In this document: positions 13,131-25,697 of the stretch, one piece after another
Layout of the letters: each line of letters opens with the position of its first letter
How positions within the stretch are numbered: position 1 is the first letter of the stretch
NCBI GenBank assembly: GCA_025345505.1
Contig: JANVCC010000152.1
Location: 1,807,318 to 1,871,317 of the forward strand
Source: Todiramphus chloris collaris
Lineage: Eukaryota; Chordata; Aves; Coraciiformes; Alcedinidae
Length of the DNA stretch: 64,000 nucleotides
Direction of reading: 5' to 3'
Notes under the pieces: model-generated
Seen by the model: only the letters and a program-made list of their open reading frames with translations
Told to the model about the DNA's origin: nothing
The model's database searches: none
Program-made: the position numbers and the translations under genes

Positions 13131-16100
13131 GAAGGGACCTGTGCACTTAGTGCTTACATTTTTAATATCTGGATGTATTTTCTTGGCAAAGATTGGTTTT
13201 CCAGTGCCTCTTGCAGCAGTGAAAAGATTGCTCTGGCCCCTAAAGCTTTTCTACTTAATGCACTTCCTTGACCTTGTCAACCACTTTGTGCTTTTGCAAG
13301 GATATAAACCTAGATATTTTACATATCCCATGTTGCTGAACTAAATGACAATTTTGAGGTTTTGAGAGGTACAAGCTTTGATGATAAATGCATATTTTTT
13401 TTCCCTGTTTGACTTTATCTTTATACTCTGCTGGGCGCTCCTGAAGGAGAAATTCAGTGTGAAGAGAGGTCATCTGACTGGTTTGGCCTTAGCAACCCTT
13501 AGAAGCACAGGAGAGGAAAAATTAAAGGAAAGAGCTGCAATGTGCAGAGTCTGAAGAATTAACATCCGTCTCTTTTTCATATAACGTAAGGAAACAGGTG
13601 ACTGGAGTTAAGACATCTTTCCCGTGGCGCTAGCAAGAGAAGCACAGACAGTGAGAGCCATATGAGGCCCCACGAGCAGCAGAAGCCTTCTGGGCTGTGA
13701 TTGGTGTTCTAAAATACAGTTTAAGAAACAGTCAACAAAATATGCTTTCCAGAAGTTGAAAAGACTTCCAGTCCACTTCATCTGTAAGCCTCAGATGATA
13801 TTTGATAATCGACATGTAATGCAATTCAAAGGTATTTTCAAGGTTAACCTTATTTTAGTTAAAAAGAGGCACCGTGGCAGGATGTTCCACGTCACGTGTT
13901 TGCTGAACAACATATACTAGCTGGATAAGATCTGAAAATTCTCGTCTATGACATGTATTTGCTGCTGTCTTTTGTGCCAAATTTTAGTTGTTGCTGGTTT
14001 GGGTTGGGTTTTTTTCTTTGTTGTTTGTTTTGTGAAATGAACAGGTATGATTTTTCTGTTTCAGAATGCGAAAATAATACGATGCTGTGTTACTAAAACC
14101 AAAGAAAATTTAGGTTGTAGGCATATATTGTAATGTCATTGTTTTGTTTTGCGTTTTTTTCCCCTGTAAGAATTACAATAGATGCTGAAAGGTTGTTAAG
14201 CTTGAGGAGGGATATAGTTGCTTTCCAAAATAAATACTATTTATGAGAGTTCATTTCAAGTTATCTACAGGAGAGTGAACATGCAAGGAGGGGGTATATA
14301 ATGTATTCTTTGGAGCATACCTTTGCTAAATAGATTTTTAAAGGTTGCTAATCTGTTTCGTACCTAGGAAACCAAGAAAGTAAAAAAGAGAAGGAGATTA
14401 TGGACGTATCTGTTACTTCAATGCTGTGGCGTTTCTATGACTTCCATCTCCTACGCAGTTACAAGCTCTGCAGGAAAGGGATATGCGACTTGTGCTGAAA
14501 ACTTTCAGGTTTCCTGTTTCTCTGAGTAAGCTGATTTCTGGCTGAGCCAGTTAACTTTACTGCTGGGCCATCTCTCTGTATTTTCTGTTGCCCTGGGAAA
14601 TTTGTGGTCTCTGCTGTTCCTGAGCACCCTGAATAGTTAGTGATCGCTTCCCTCCTGACTCGCAGCACCGGCAGCGTAGCGGCATCAGCTATCTGCAAGT
14701 CCTTTTGAATTCTGCTGTCACTTGTATTTCTTCTGAATAAAGTGTTGCTGTTACAGAATTCCAGGGAGCCCGGAATATAAACGTATCAATTATGTGTCAA
14801 CACAACAGCATCTGTCGTTGAAATTGGGTATCATTTATTTGGCATCAGCATAGCAAAGATTTGGCTGACAGCCAGAGTAAAATATTCCAGCAGAAACTGC
14901 TGCAGCAGGAGCCATGTCTGAAGTAATTCTCTAAAATTTAGGTGTTCTAACATGATCTTTTAATCAATTCTTAAGACATTAAGGTCCTTAAGCAAAAAGC
15001 CTTTTAGGTTCCATGTTCTTTTCTACTTTTGTTTCTTTTTTATGTCCTTTTTTTTTTTTTCCTGATTTTTATTCCTGCTCTCCAAAGAGATACAGACATG
15101 GTCAGGGGATGTATATATTCTGTGATGTAATATACTTTTTTTGCTTTCCATTTCATATTCCAACATGTGTGTACATAAAAATTCCAAATGAATGCAATCA
15201 GTGATGGCTTCTCAGGGAAACTTTGTGTAACTGCGAAAGGTGCACAGCTTTCAATAGGAGAGTAAGAAATTTCTTGTAAAAGACGTGTAGTTGCCTTTTT
15301 TTCTTCTTTTTTTTTCTGGTCACCTTAGTCTCCCTAATCTTTCTTGCTTTTTGTTAGACCTTGTCTAACTAAGTTTCACATTCCCAGAGGTGTGAGTGAG
15401 TCAAAACAGTAATTTCAGAAAGTTAGGAAATCCTAAGTCCATAAGACATTGCATTTGTCACGGGCATAACTGCCATGGTTCAGTCAATATTTTTAGAGTA
15501 CCTGTGGGAAATCGGGAACTCAGATCACTTTGATAAAGACCATCCACAAAAGCATACTTGGAGGAGGTAAAGAAGTAACTCTTCTCTTCAATGGTCTAGC
15601 TTCTAATAGTCAACTGTTTGATTGTGATGGCTTTTTAAAAATGAAAGTGGGAAGATCAGAGTTGGGAAGCAGAAAATATGGCAGAAAGACTCGGGGTCAT
15701 GTAATGTATCCAAATGTTTACCTCATGTCTCACTGACTAGGCTGCAATTATTCAGCACATTCAAGTTTTTCACTTGTGTGCTAAGGAAACTCCTTTCTAG
15801 GAAAGCCTTAAGAACAATATAGAGATAAAAGTAGCTAGGAAAAAAATATGCACTGGATTTTCAGTGCTGGAAGGCAAGCTTGTAGACTGAAGACAAACGG
15901 ATTTTTTTTAAAGTTTTTTGTCTTTTGTTTTGTTTTTTTCCCCTGAGGTTTGAAGTCCTGTGAAGTTCAGTTTCTTTCCAAGCAGAGAGAACAGCATTGT
16001 CTGCATTTTAAATGGATTGGTTTCTGTTTGGGTAGAAAAAATATTTCTGTGTGGATAGTAAATTTGGATTAACTTTTAACTTCATGCTCTCAAAAGAAAT

Positions 16101-19100
16101 CACAAATCTAGAGTTAAGTAATGAAACCTCTTTAGGAAAATCAATGCTACCTTTATCCAAGCTAAATTTATTCAAGAGGTCAGTTTTGTTGCTGCTCTGG
16201 CATAGCTTGAATTTAATGATTAACCTTTTAGTGACCGCTCATGTAACTTCTGGCTTTGCATTTAATACTTTATATAAACACAAGCCAAGATGATAACAGA
16301 GTGTTATAGTCGAGTGGTAGGTGCTATTTGGGGGAAAATCTCTTTCCAGATCCTATATGCAGTGTGCATTGGCCCCGGCGAAACTGAGAGAAGCCCTTTA
16401 AGAAATCCAGTTAGTTGTCTGTTCTCTAGAGGAGTTAAAAATCTCTGTCCAGTGCTCTAATCAGGGGTGTCTAACTGGTAGCTTAGCTGGTAATAGTGCT
16501 GTCGCCTTTTATAGAGGCGACTTCTCTTGCAGTTCTGCCAGGCATGTGTGTTCATTTCAGCCACGTACAACAATGAGCATTGGAAGTGATACCCTGAAAT
16601 AAATTTTGAAATCCTCTTCAGTGCTGAACCTGGCACTGTCTTGTTCTGTTGTGTTGCCCTTCCATTCAGCAGATTTCCTTGTGAGATCTTGGTGTCGCGT
16701 AAGCAGGAGCGTACAAAAGGAGGGAGATATGTATGCTCTGTATGAAAGCAGCACTGAAAAATGCAGCATTACCTTCAAAGTTCAAAGCAAAGTATTGTCA
16801 AGTACTAGACAGTGTGCTTGCTCCACTGGTAATCATCTCTGTAATTTTCTGCAGGTTAAAAAAAAAGAAAATCCATATAATTTGGGAAAGTAATTATGAA
16901 AAAGAGTTCAAAAAGAGCTTTAGTTAATGTAATAGCCTGTAAAGTCAAAACTGTTTTCCTGTTAAAATGGAGAATATGAGGAAGAGCAATTGTAATGCCA
17001 GCAGTCTTTGATGTATTTGTCTCCATAAAATACAGCTCTGGATGTTCCATGTCCATAGACGTTCATGTCCATAAAGAGACGTGGCTGAAAGTTGTGGAGC
17101 ACTGTAGTAGCAGCTGAGACACTTTGCCAGATGGGAACTGAATGTCTCATCAGCCTTGCCGCATGTGCATAGTCCTGTATCTTTCGAAGGCATCCTCTGT
17201 TGGCAGTTGTTGCTTACCATCAGCATTTATTCATCTTCTGTTTTTCCTTGCACTTTGAAGGAGGTGAATTTGGACTGCAGCTGTCATGATGGATGGGTTT
17301 TTTTAAGTTCTGTACACTTCTTGCTCTATCGCGTTACTGTGATCTTAGCCAGTGCTTTCTTCCTTATTTTGTGTTTCATTCTAAACTTGCTATTCTGAAA
17401 TACATTAATATTGTGTCATTTCTGTCTAGAGGTTTATGAACAATTTTAACCTGTTGCTAGTATCCCCAGTTGATTGAAATTTTAGCTTGCCCTCAAGGAA
17501 AATGAGATGACGCATGTGGTACAGTAGAGCAGATAAAAGGCTATGCTTCTCCCTTCCCCTTCTCAAGAATCTGCTTTGTGGTTGTAGCTCTAGTTTTAGG
17601 CTCTGTTAATTTGTGAATAAAAAAATAATATTAAAAAAAGTTAAAGTCTCACTTCTCTGTTGGACAGAGGGGTGAGCAGTGGTTGATGCCCTATATCATA
17701 GGAGGAGGAACTACACCTAGGTATCTTCTGATATCTCTAGCCCTTTGTCGGAAAAAGATGGTTCTCAAAGACCTTCTGGAGGTGATGTGCACTGTCCTCG
17801 TTCCAAACGCACAGAATTGTTGGTTGTTTTGGTTTTGCAGAGCCCAGGCTCAAGTTATAGGTGCATTACACTTGGCTTTATTTAGAGTATTCGGGTTTGA
17901 AGAGCTATCTTACAGTACTCTCAGATTAAATATTGGGCTTGTTGAATCTACTTCTAGCTCTGCAGGTCTAGTATTGAAGAACTGCCTGTTCAGAGCAATG
18001 TTTGCAAATCCATTTTAGTACATCTCACTATTACCAAGTCAGTACTGCAACCTTATATAAGCCTGTCTCCATCCACTTAACTCCAGGACAACTTCGATGG
18101 TTAATATTTATATAAAAGCTTTCGTGTTTCCACAGTGAAATTGTCTGACTCTCAAAAGAAAAGGTGTCTTTTTCCCTGTTGACTCGGTGTGAAAAAGCTT
18201 GCAAAGGCTTTCAGCAGCACTGCATCTGAGACGGGCATCAACAGAAAAACTAGGGTCATCTCTAATTCAGTATTTCATTTTGTGAAATTGCCTACTCTGA
18301 GAGAAATGAAGCATTTACATGTATATTAACCAATGTTTGCCAGCTCTTGGAATAAAGCCAGTTCTCTCAGGGCCAAACAAATGCTTTGAGTGAATGAGTA
18401 ATAATCTGCTATTGTCACTCCTAATTTATGGATGGGTAGATAGAGCAGTGCTTGCCATTTTAAGTTGTCCTATTTGCTTGAAAGACTAAAGATCATGATT
18501 AGCTATCGGCTTGTGTATCTACGGCATGTCTGTTTATATCTGGTTTACTCAATACGGCTGTTGCAAAAGTTCAAAGCCTTCCCCCATGTGAAGAACTAAA
18601 TGTGGAAGAGGCTGAGAACACATGAAGGTTAGAGGTGTTTTGGGACGGTAATTTGGAAGCTGCAGCCAGAGGCTGAAAGGATATATGGCATCTCCTCTTT
18701 TTAAATGACATGAAAGGCCTGTGCCTCATTTTTTTTTCCTGAGGAAATCTGTATCGTCATCTCTCTGTGTTCACAGAAAATTAAAAATCTATGGATTCTT
18801 GAGATAGTGTCTGTATTGAGCTTTGGTTGTTGATAGGTAAGTAAGAGAAGAACATAATACTGAGTACCTTACAGTGATGATTTCCTGTGTCTCTGAGCTT
18901 TTGCATTTGCTTAGTTTTTCAACAAATGCAGTTAAAAACCATTTTGAAAACCTTGTTTTACACATTTATGAGCATGGTTTTCTCATGAAGTTAACAGCAG
19001 CCTTGGCAAGATTGGAATGAATAAAAACGGCAACAAAACCCTCTTTTACTGAGAAAGGAGTGTGCTTTTAATGGGAGCACTTAAAATCCTACCCCTATTA

Positions 19101-19840
19101 AAGCCCATATTGAATACTGCAGAGAGGCAAATAGCACAGCATCCTTCTGAGTAGGAGTTTGAGGCATTGCGAGTCACTCTTGAGATGCAGTTGTCCTCAG
19201 AATGTCCTGTGAAGTCTTCCGTGAATCTGGTCTCCTGGCTGGTTGTGTAGGAGTGTGCTATATCACACCTAAATACATAGAGAGGAGATGGAGGAGAAGT
19301 ATGAACCTCTCTTGTTAGCCACTAAGGGTAAATAAACACGGTGTAGAGGTGAGACCAATAACTGATGCTTGTGTTCTCTGATGGATTGTCTCTTCCATCC
19401 ACTTCTTTCAGTCTTTATTTTTTTTCTGCGCAGCTTTGCTTCCACGTACTGATTTCTCTCTCCTTTCGCTTCTTCTCTTGTGCCCTAAGGAGCTTTACCT
19501 GTTCATTCTGTCTGGGCTTCATTGTGCCATTCATCTGCTTGCACTGTATCACAATTGTACTTTTTTTTTCCTTTCTCCTCCCTGCATTAAACTTCCTATC
19601 TGTGGTCTTGTTAAATGAAATAAGAGCAACAGTGGCTGGTGTTGATGCTGTGGGTACCAGGATGTCCACAGCCCAGCGTGCAGCCATTAATATTCTGTCT
19701 GTAAGCTGTGGGAGACAGACTCTGAAGAGATGCCAAAGGATACGATTCCTCAGCCCCTCTGAAAGGTCAGACATAGGACTTAACTTTTGTATTGTGTAGC
19801 TGTCACCTGATGTTCATGGGCACTTTGGTAAGATTAATTG

Positions 19841-20215
19841 CAGAATCATGGAATGGTAGGGATTGGAAGGGACCTCTAGGGGTCATCTAGTCCAACCCTG
19901 CTGCCAAACCAGGTTCACCTAGACTAGGTTGCATGGGAACATGCCCAGGGAGGTTTTGAAAGTCTTCAGAGAAGGAGACTCCACAACCTCTCTGGGCAGC
20001 CCATTCCAGGGCCCCATCACCATCACAGTAAAGAAGTTTTTCCTCACGTTGAGGTGGAAGTTCCTGTGCTCTAGTTTGTGCCCATCGCCCCTGGTCCTAT
20101 CACTGGGCACCACTGAAAAGAGACTGGCCCCATCCTTTAGATACTGATAAGCATTGATAAGATCCTCTCTCAGTCTTCTCCAGGCTAAACAGACCCAGAT
20201 TTCTCAGCCTTTTAG
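19841..20215 (-). mobile_element. CR1 LINE, 3' end, inverted
   Basis: Avian CR1 non-LTR retrotransposon, 5'-truncated, lying on the - strand. The + strand starts with the complement of the CR1 tail (CAGAATCATGGAATGG). Next comes the highly characteristic complement of the GGTCCCTTCCAAC box, and then the complement of the ORF2 C-terminal codons. On the - strand the frame reads a typical CR1 tail with [20 protein letters not shown] and [14 protein letters not shown]. It ends near TCTCAGCCTTTTAG. About 375 bp remain of a roughly 4.5 kb element, so it cannot move. Confidence 0.93.
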
Positions 20216-20524
20216 TTTTAAAAACGAATATATCCTCGTTAAGAGAGAAGGTCAGATAATATGTGATCCATAATAATAATATGGATCATAGGCAGGTGCC
20301 TTTAAATGCCCATTCCCTGCACACCCACAGCTCCCAGAGCATCCACAGACCCCCTTGCTGACTTGACTTTCACTGTTACGGGTTCAGGCTACAACTTGAA
20401 GTGGTTTGATTGTTGAGTGCCTGCTGTGGCATTGATAAAAGGGATCTACTGAACGTGCCAGAAGACAGACTACTGAATGTGGCTGTGTGAAGGTGTCATA
20501 TTTTCAAGCATCATCTTGATAAAA

Positions 20525-20630
20525 ATGGGCGTGGGGGGAGTGCCAACTGCACCACAAAACCAACAAACGCCACCAGCACCCAAAACCCACAAAAAACTCC
20601 CAACCAACACACCCAACACCTGAGAGCAAT
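20525..20630. repeat. A/C-rich low-complexity block
   Basis: The + strand is dominated by CAAAACC, CCAAC and CACCC words with almost no T, the mirror image of the G/T-rich blocks elsewhere in this intron. No gene is supported. Confidence 0.7.
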
Positions 20631-21220
20631 GTTTTTTGAAATTAAAATGTGAAACTATTAAGATTAATCTGAATTAATCTATACAAAGTAAGAAAGATAC
20701 CTGCTTAGATCTCAGCAGCAGGTGCTGGCAGTATTATAAATAGAAAGCAATACAAATTGAGGTGCTTATTAAATTTGCCTTTATGATGCTTTGAAGAATT
20801 GCAGTGGAACAGAAAAGAGAAATTACCAGAGGCTGTGGATTAGAAGGGTGACTTAAATAGCTGTACTGCCAAGGGAAATGGAACGTAAACTTGAATAAAT
20901 GATGGACTTGCTCAAAAAGTTCATCTAACAGCAATTTGTCTCCAGTATGGAGAGGCTGGCCGAGAGCTTTGGAGGGATGCAACTGAACAGAGGAGGCCTT
21001 AATTTTTTTGGTCAGTATTGAATTCTAATAGATTTTCCAGGAGATTACACCGTAATCCTTTCCAGCACTTACATTTTTCAAGTTTTTCTTTGTTTCTTTT
21101 TTCCCCTTCCTCCAGCTGATAAAAAATAATTCTGCAGGAAACATTCATGTTTGAAAAATGGACTTGCTCGGAATTTTTGCTGCCTTTTTGGCTAAGGCTC
21201 TGGTGAGGATCCTGTATGTC

Positions 21221-21560
21221 ACAGAATCATTTAGTTTGGAAAAGACCCTTGGGATCATCGTGTCCAACCATTAGCCTTACTCTACAAGACACCCCTAGAC
21301 CATGTCCCCCAGCACCACATCCAAGCGATGTTTAAACACATCCAGGGTTGGTGACTCAACCACCTCCCTGGGCAGCCCATTCCAATATCTCACCTCTCTT
21401 TCCATGAAGAATTTTTGCCTAGTGTCCAGTCTAAACCTACCTTGTTTCAGCTTTAGGCCATTCCCTCTGGTTCTGTCCCTAATTACCTGAGAGAAGAGAC
21501 CCGCACCAGCCTCTCTACAGTGTCCTTTCAGGTAGTTGTAGAGAGTGATGATATTGTTCA
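21221..21560 (-). mobile_element. CR1 LINE, 3' end, inverted
   Basis: 5'-truncated CR1 on the - strand, of a different subfamily from the copy at 19.8 kb. The + strand begins ACAGAATCATTTAGTTTGG and carries the complement of the CCCAAGGGTC box. The - strand frame gives the CR1 ORF2 terminus, with the words [31 protein letters not shown] and [14 protein letters not shown]. The reading frame is intact over about 90 codons, so this copy looks less decayed than its neighbours, but it is still only the last few hundred bases. Confidence 0.93.
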
Positions 21561-22819
21561 GCATTTTCTGAAATTCTGGAAACACTGTTGGGCCTCTGCA
21601 GAGAGGTGGCTGAGCAGAACAGCTAACAAATTGTCGAGTAAACCAGTTCAGAGCAGCAGGCTCAACTGGCAGAGAGACTTATTAAAAATGAATCAAAATT
21701 GTCAATGTGGGGTTTTTTGGGGTTTTTTTTTTTCTTTAATGAGATGCTCAAATAGATTTAATTTGGCAGGGAACGTGCCAGGAACTCGTATCATGGGAAA
21801 ATTGGTGCTTTGTGGAGCAGCGAATTGCCCTGTGAGCGATCCGAGATCCTTATTTTCATGTAGCAAAGCACAAGTGCGGTAGCTGGTGGAGAGGAAGAAG
21901 GTCTGCAGTGGCACAGGGTCACTCCTGCACCCTTTTCGTCTCGGTTACTCTCTTGAAAAATGCCTGGCGTGCAAGCAGTGGAGGTGTTTAGGTTAGAAAT
22001 GGTGCTAAGACACGTGCACATGCAGGACGGGTAGAGTTGTTATCCCAGAGTGCCGGGGGAAAGGGAACACGTGTGAACAACAGGACTCCTAGTGTCCACG
22101 CCCGGGTCTCCCTGGCACAGCATCTATGGGCTTACACCGGCTAAAGTTGCTTGTGTGCCAGCCTGAGCTTTTATTTTATTTTATCCGTGGTTAGGAATTT
22201 TATGAGTGTCATGAAAAAGACAACTTAGGAGGTGCACGAGCATGGCTACCTGTGGAAAAGTTTGGATCAGTTCATCAGGGAACGAAGCTGGTGCCTTGTG
22301 CTAAGCTTGTTGTGGTTAATGGATGATTGTGTAGCACTGGTGACTGCTTTAAAAACCACACGAGTCAAAAGGGAGGCTGTACAGGAATAAATGAGAAGGG
22401 AGACTAGGAATATTGCTATGTAGGGGGATGTAATAGTCTGGTCTTGGTAAGTACTTTAAAAGAAGGGCACTTGTACTTTACAGTAGTTGAACTGTGGTAC
22501 TGATCGATAGCTGCTGAATGTTGGAGAGGAGCTTCTGAGACATCCTTCTCTGACCACCTGGGCTTGCTTGTGGTGGACTTGTTACACACACAGCTTCGCA
22601 GCATTTGCTTTTGCTTGTGAGTTTTTGAGCTGATGTGAAGCCCTGGCAGTAGGACTGTGAATAGGAGTACGTAAATAGGTGGTGCAAGAACCAGCGTTGC
22701 AGAACTGATTGGGCAGAACAGGTTTGTGTTTAGGGGGTGGCTTTGCTGGGAAACTCCCTTCGGTTCAACTGTGCAAAACTTTTTTTTTTTGGTTCCGTCT
22801 CTGTAATTTTATTAAGTCT

Positions 22820-23060
22820 TAATTAAACTTTCTGCCTTTAAATTGGTTTATATTAATGTCACGCTGTCTTATTATGCGGATATTGACAGACACTAACAGG
22901 GATTTGATCAGCCTAATCCAGCTGTATGTAATTATGTGCCTTCGTAAATAATTGCAAACAGAGTCTATCAATCATGGCAGGAAAGCCCGCTGCTTTATTA
23001 TAATGTGGGATTGTTTAGTGCCGTGTAATAAGACTACAGGTTCAAGCTGGGGAGTAAACA
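22820..23060. promoter_or_regulatory. Candidate conserved non-coding element
   Basis: AT-rich, non-repetitive stretch packed with homeodomain-type words: CTTAATTAAAC, TAATCC beside a CAGCTG E-box, GTAATTATG, ATCAATCA (PBX/HOX-like) and a forkhead-like GTAAATAATTGCAAACA. No open frame or repeat explains it. The density of ATTA/TAAT cores resembles developmental enhancers. This is pattern recognition only, with no alignment behind it. Confidence 0.35.
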
Positions 23061-24381
23061 AAATGAGATTTTAATGAGACCGGTGATAGGAAGAAAAACC
23101 TCCCCACCCATCCTGTGTTGCAAGTCTCCGTTCTTATCTCCCTTCCCCTCGGTAAAAGGTGTCCTGATTGCATTGTTGTCACGCTGATGTTGAGAACGGT
23201 TATGTAATTTGGAAGGAATCTGGGAAAGGTGCAGATTTCTGGCTGCCAGATGAAGAGCTCTAGCCTAAACCTGTGGTGCTGCTCCATGGTAAGGTGGAGG
23301 GTTTTATTTCATTCATCGATAACTCGATTACGTGGATAAAACAAGAGTGTGTAGAAGGCAATAGAGGTGGCAGCGAAAGCTGCCAAGCAGCAGCACTGCA
23401 CAAGCTCTTCAACACCTGCCATGCTTGGAAAACAAGTAAGGAAGGGAGTAACACAGGCACCCACTTCAACGATTGTATTTGGGTTGATTTCTGTGTGATT
23501 TGGTTACTCTCCAGTGTCATGCAGTGCTTCCCTGACACGTGTAGAAGCCAGGAGAGACGGGCACAGTGCCAGCAGTCTTTCCTCAGACCCCTGCAGGAAA
23601 ACCATCTGTGCCAAGAAACGCTTGAAAAAAAACAGAACTTCAGACAAACCCTGAAGGGGGTGAGTTTGAGATCCAAACCCCGCATTCAGCGTGCTCTGGC
23701 ATTGCATCCGGCTAAAACAAAACCCTAAGTGCTGCTGTGGGTGCTTTGCTGCCCGTTTTGCCTCGCAGGATTGTCCCAGGAGGGTTTCAGGAGTCTGGGT
23801 TCACATCTGTCTTGCTTTCTCCTGTGGCAGGTAGTTCTGTGTCTTCATCTAGAAGAGGGAGATTTCCCTTTGTGCCTCCTGAAGAAACCAACTGTTTCAC
23901 AAGTAGTTTAAGTCCAGCATACACAGATTGTCTGGTTGTCAGGGAGTACACGTGTTGTTTCTGGATGTTGCCCTGGTATCTTGGGAGCTGTTCTTTCAGC
24001 TTTTCTCTTCTGTCAGTCACTCTCCATCATTCCCCTCTGGTGCGCGCACACAGAAGTCCGTGCACACCCCTGCTGCCCCAAGCTCATCCCTTGTGTTTGT
24101 GTTGGGTGGGTTTTTTTGTGGTTTTAGATTTAACAACCCATTTTTGCTGTGGGCATGGATTTTTTTTTATTTTATTTAAATTTTTTTGCCTGCCAAGCTT
24201 TAGACTGGACTGAATTTTCAGTGCCAAAGTTTTAGTGACGGTAGAATTGTAATGAAAAGCAGCAACAGTCCCTCAACTCTCCTGTTTGCATTGCAAAACT
24301 GTAACATCAGGTTTCGGGCTCTGGCGTTCTGCCTGGCGTGTGGCTCAGGGATCTGTTTATAGTGATGCTCTCTCACAGCAC

Positions 24382-24434
24382 GACTGTGTTGGGAACCCAG
24401 CAGTTTGAATGGGAGAAGTAACAACCAGACTCAT
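24382..24434. repeat. 53-bp tandem repeat, unit 1
   Basis: First of three copies of a 53-bp unit beginning GACTGTGTTGGGAACCCAG. The other two copies (24822-24874 and 24875-24924) lie on the far side of a CR1 insertion. Unit 1 has CAGCAG where units 2 and 3 have CAGTAG. Confidence 0.9.
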
Positions 24435-24437
24435 GAC

Positions 24438-24821
24438 TGGGGTTGTTCAGTCTGGAGAAGAGAAGGCTCCGGGGAGACCTTATTGTGGCCTTCCAGTATC
24501 TGAAGGGGGCTACAAGAAAGCTGGGGAGGGACTTTTTAGGCTGTTGGGCAGTGACAGGACTAGAGGGAATGGATTAAAACTAGAGATAGGCCAATTCAGG
24601 TTAGACATTAGGAAGAATTTCTTCCCCACGAAGGTGGTGAGACACTGGAACAGGTTGCCCAGAGAGGTGGTGGAAGCCCCATCCTTGGAAGTTTTTAAGA
24701 CCAGGCTGGATGGGGCTCTGAGAAACCTGCTCTAGTGGGAGATGTCCCTGCCATTGGCACAGGGGTTGGAACTAGATGATCTTTAAGGTCCCTTCCAACC
24801 GTGACAATTCTATGATTCTAT
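24438..24821 (+). mobile_element. CR1 LINE, 3' end, forward
   Basis: 5'-truncated CR1 on the + strand. It opens with the conserved TTCAGTCTGGAGAAGAG box and reads through the ORF2 C-terminus (words [20 protein letters not shown] and HWNRLPREVVEAPSLEVF). It then passes the GGTCCCTTCCAACC box and ends in two copies of ATTCTATG, the classic avian CR1 tail with no poly(A). It sits exactly between copies of a 53-bp tandem repeat, which gives clean borders on both sides. Confidence 0.95.
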
Positions 24822-24924
24822 GACTGTGTTGGGAACCCAGTAGTTTGAATGGGAGAAGTAACAACCAAACACATGACTGTGTTGGGAACCCAGTAGTTTG
24901 AATGGGAGAAGTACCAACCAGACC
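24822..24924. repeat. 53-bp tandem repeat, units 2 and 3
   Basis: Two head-to-tail copies (24822-24874, 24875-24924) of the unit also present before the CR1. They share CAGTAG and differ at a few sites near their ends. Unit 3 is slightly shorter, and its similarity stops near CCAACCAGACC. Confidence 0.9.
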
Positions 24925-25697
24925 AAACACTGTATGGTAGGAAAAGTGTGTTTCCCATCTTAGGTCATCATTAGCTCAGAGGATGAGTGCTGCTACCTTC
25001 TGGTGACAGTCCAGCTTGTGGTGTGAGTTAGATGTGACAGTCTGGGTGGGCTTGTGACCCTGATGCAGCCCTACTGGAAAGCAGAACTGTTATTTTCACA
25101 CCAGATTCCTGTTGCTGCACCTTCTTGCAGGTGCCAAACTCTTGGGGTCAGTCTGGGAGAGCAGCCCGTGAATTTTGAGGTGCTCTGACACCTATGGCTT
25201 GTTTCTTTTTGTTTATTTAGGCATCACTATTTAGAAACTGACTGTTTTTCCATAAATACACTGGAAAGATAAATGTTTTGTATCCAAAGGAGCCTTGTCG
25301 GGAACAGCTGAGAAAATTACTTTTTAAGAAAACAGCTGAGCAAACACATAATGTCAAGTCATATGCTAGGTGTTGTGCTTCACAGCATTTATGTGCGAGA
25401 TCATCTGTAGCTGTATAGATGGAGAATGGCAGGCTCTTCTTTTTCAGCTTCCCCTAGGAATTGAATTCATGCAGTGATAGAAATTACATGTTTGTTTTTC
25501 TTGTATTCTCAGTAAACATTAATCGTATTTCTTCATTGGACTGCCTGTTGCAACAGTTGTCTTAATGCTGGTTCTTTATCTGCAAAGAAAAATAGCGGTT
25601 ATTTATCCACCCGTACATGGAGCAAAAGGACTTGCCTTTTTATTTTTTTTTTCTGAATTTTAAATTGAATTCTGTTTTGTTTCCTGGCATCAAGAAG

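Larger units (their letters stand above)
5724..19840 (+). other. SMCO4: SMCO4 first intron, proximal part
   Basis: About 14 kb with no recognisable coding exon or intact transposable element. It contains T-rich homopolymer tracts (5780-5820, 12165-12180, 15045-15060) and G/T-rich low-complexity blocks. Open frames are short and often overlap frames on the opposite strand. Intron status is inferred from the CpG island promoter and the downstream coding exon. Confidence 0.55.

Noticed and set aside
16470-16560. tRNA-like segment with an A-box-like TAGCTTAGCTGG and a 7-bp stem with 7-base loop
   Set aside because: No B box (GGTTCGAATCC-like) follows at the right distance and no acceptor stem pairs. 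At most a very old tRNA-derived relic.
19365-19799. 144-codon frame on + and 119-codon frame on - over the same bases
   Set aside because: Overlapping opposite frames with Phe/Ser/Cys-rich and Lys-rich composition reflect T-rich sequence, not coding. No splice or homology support.
20264-20288. Small hairpin TGATCCAT/ATGGATCA
   Set aside because: Only 8-bp arms beside a truncated CR1. Expected by chance in AT-rich DNA.
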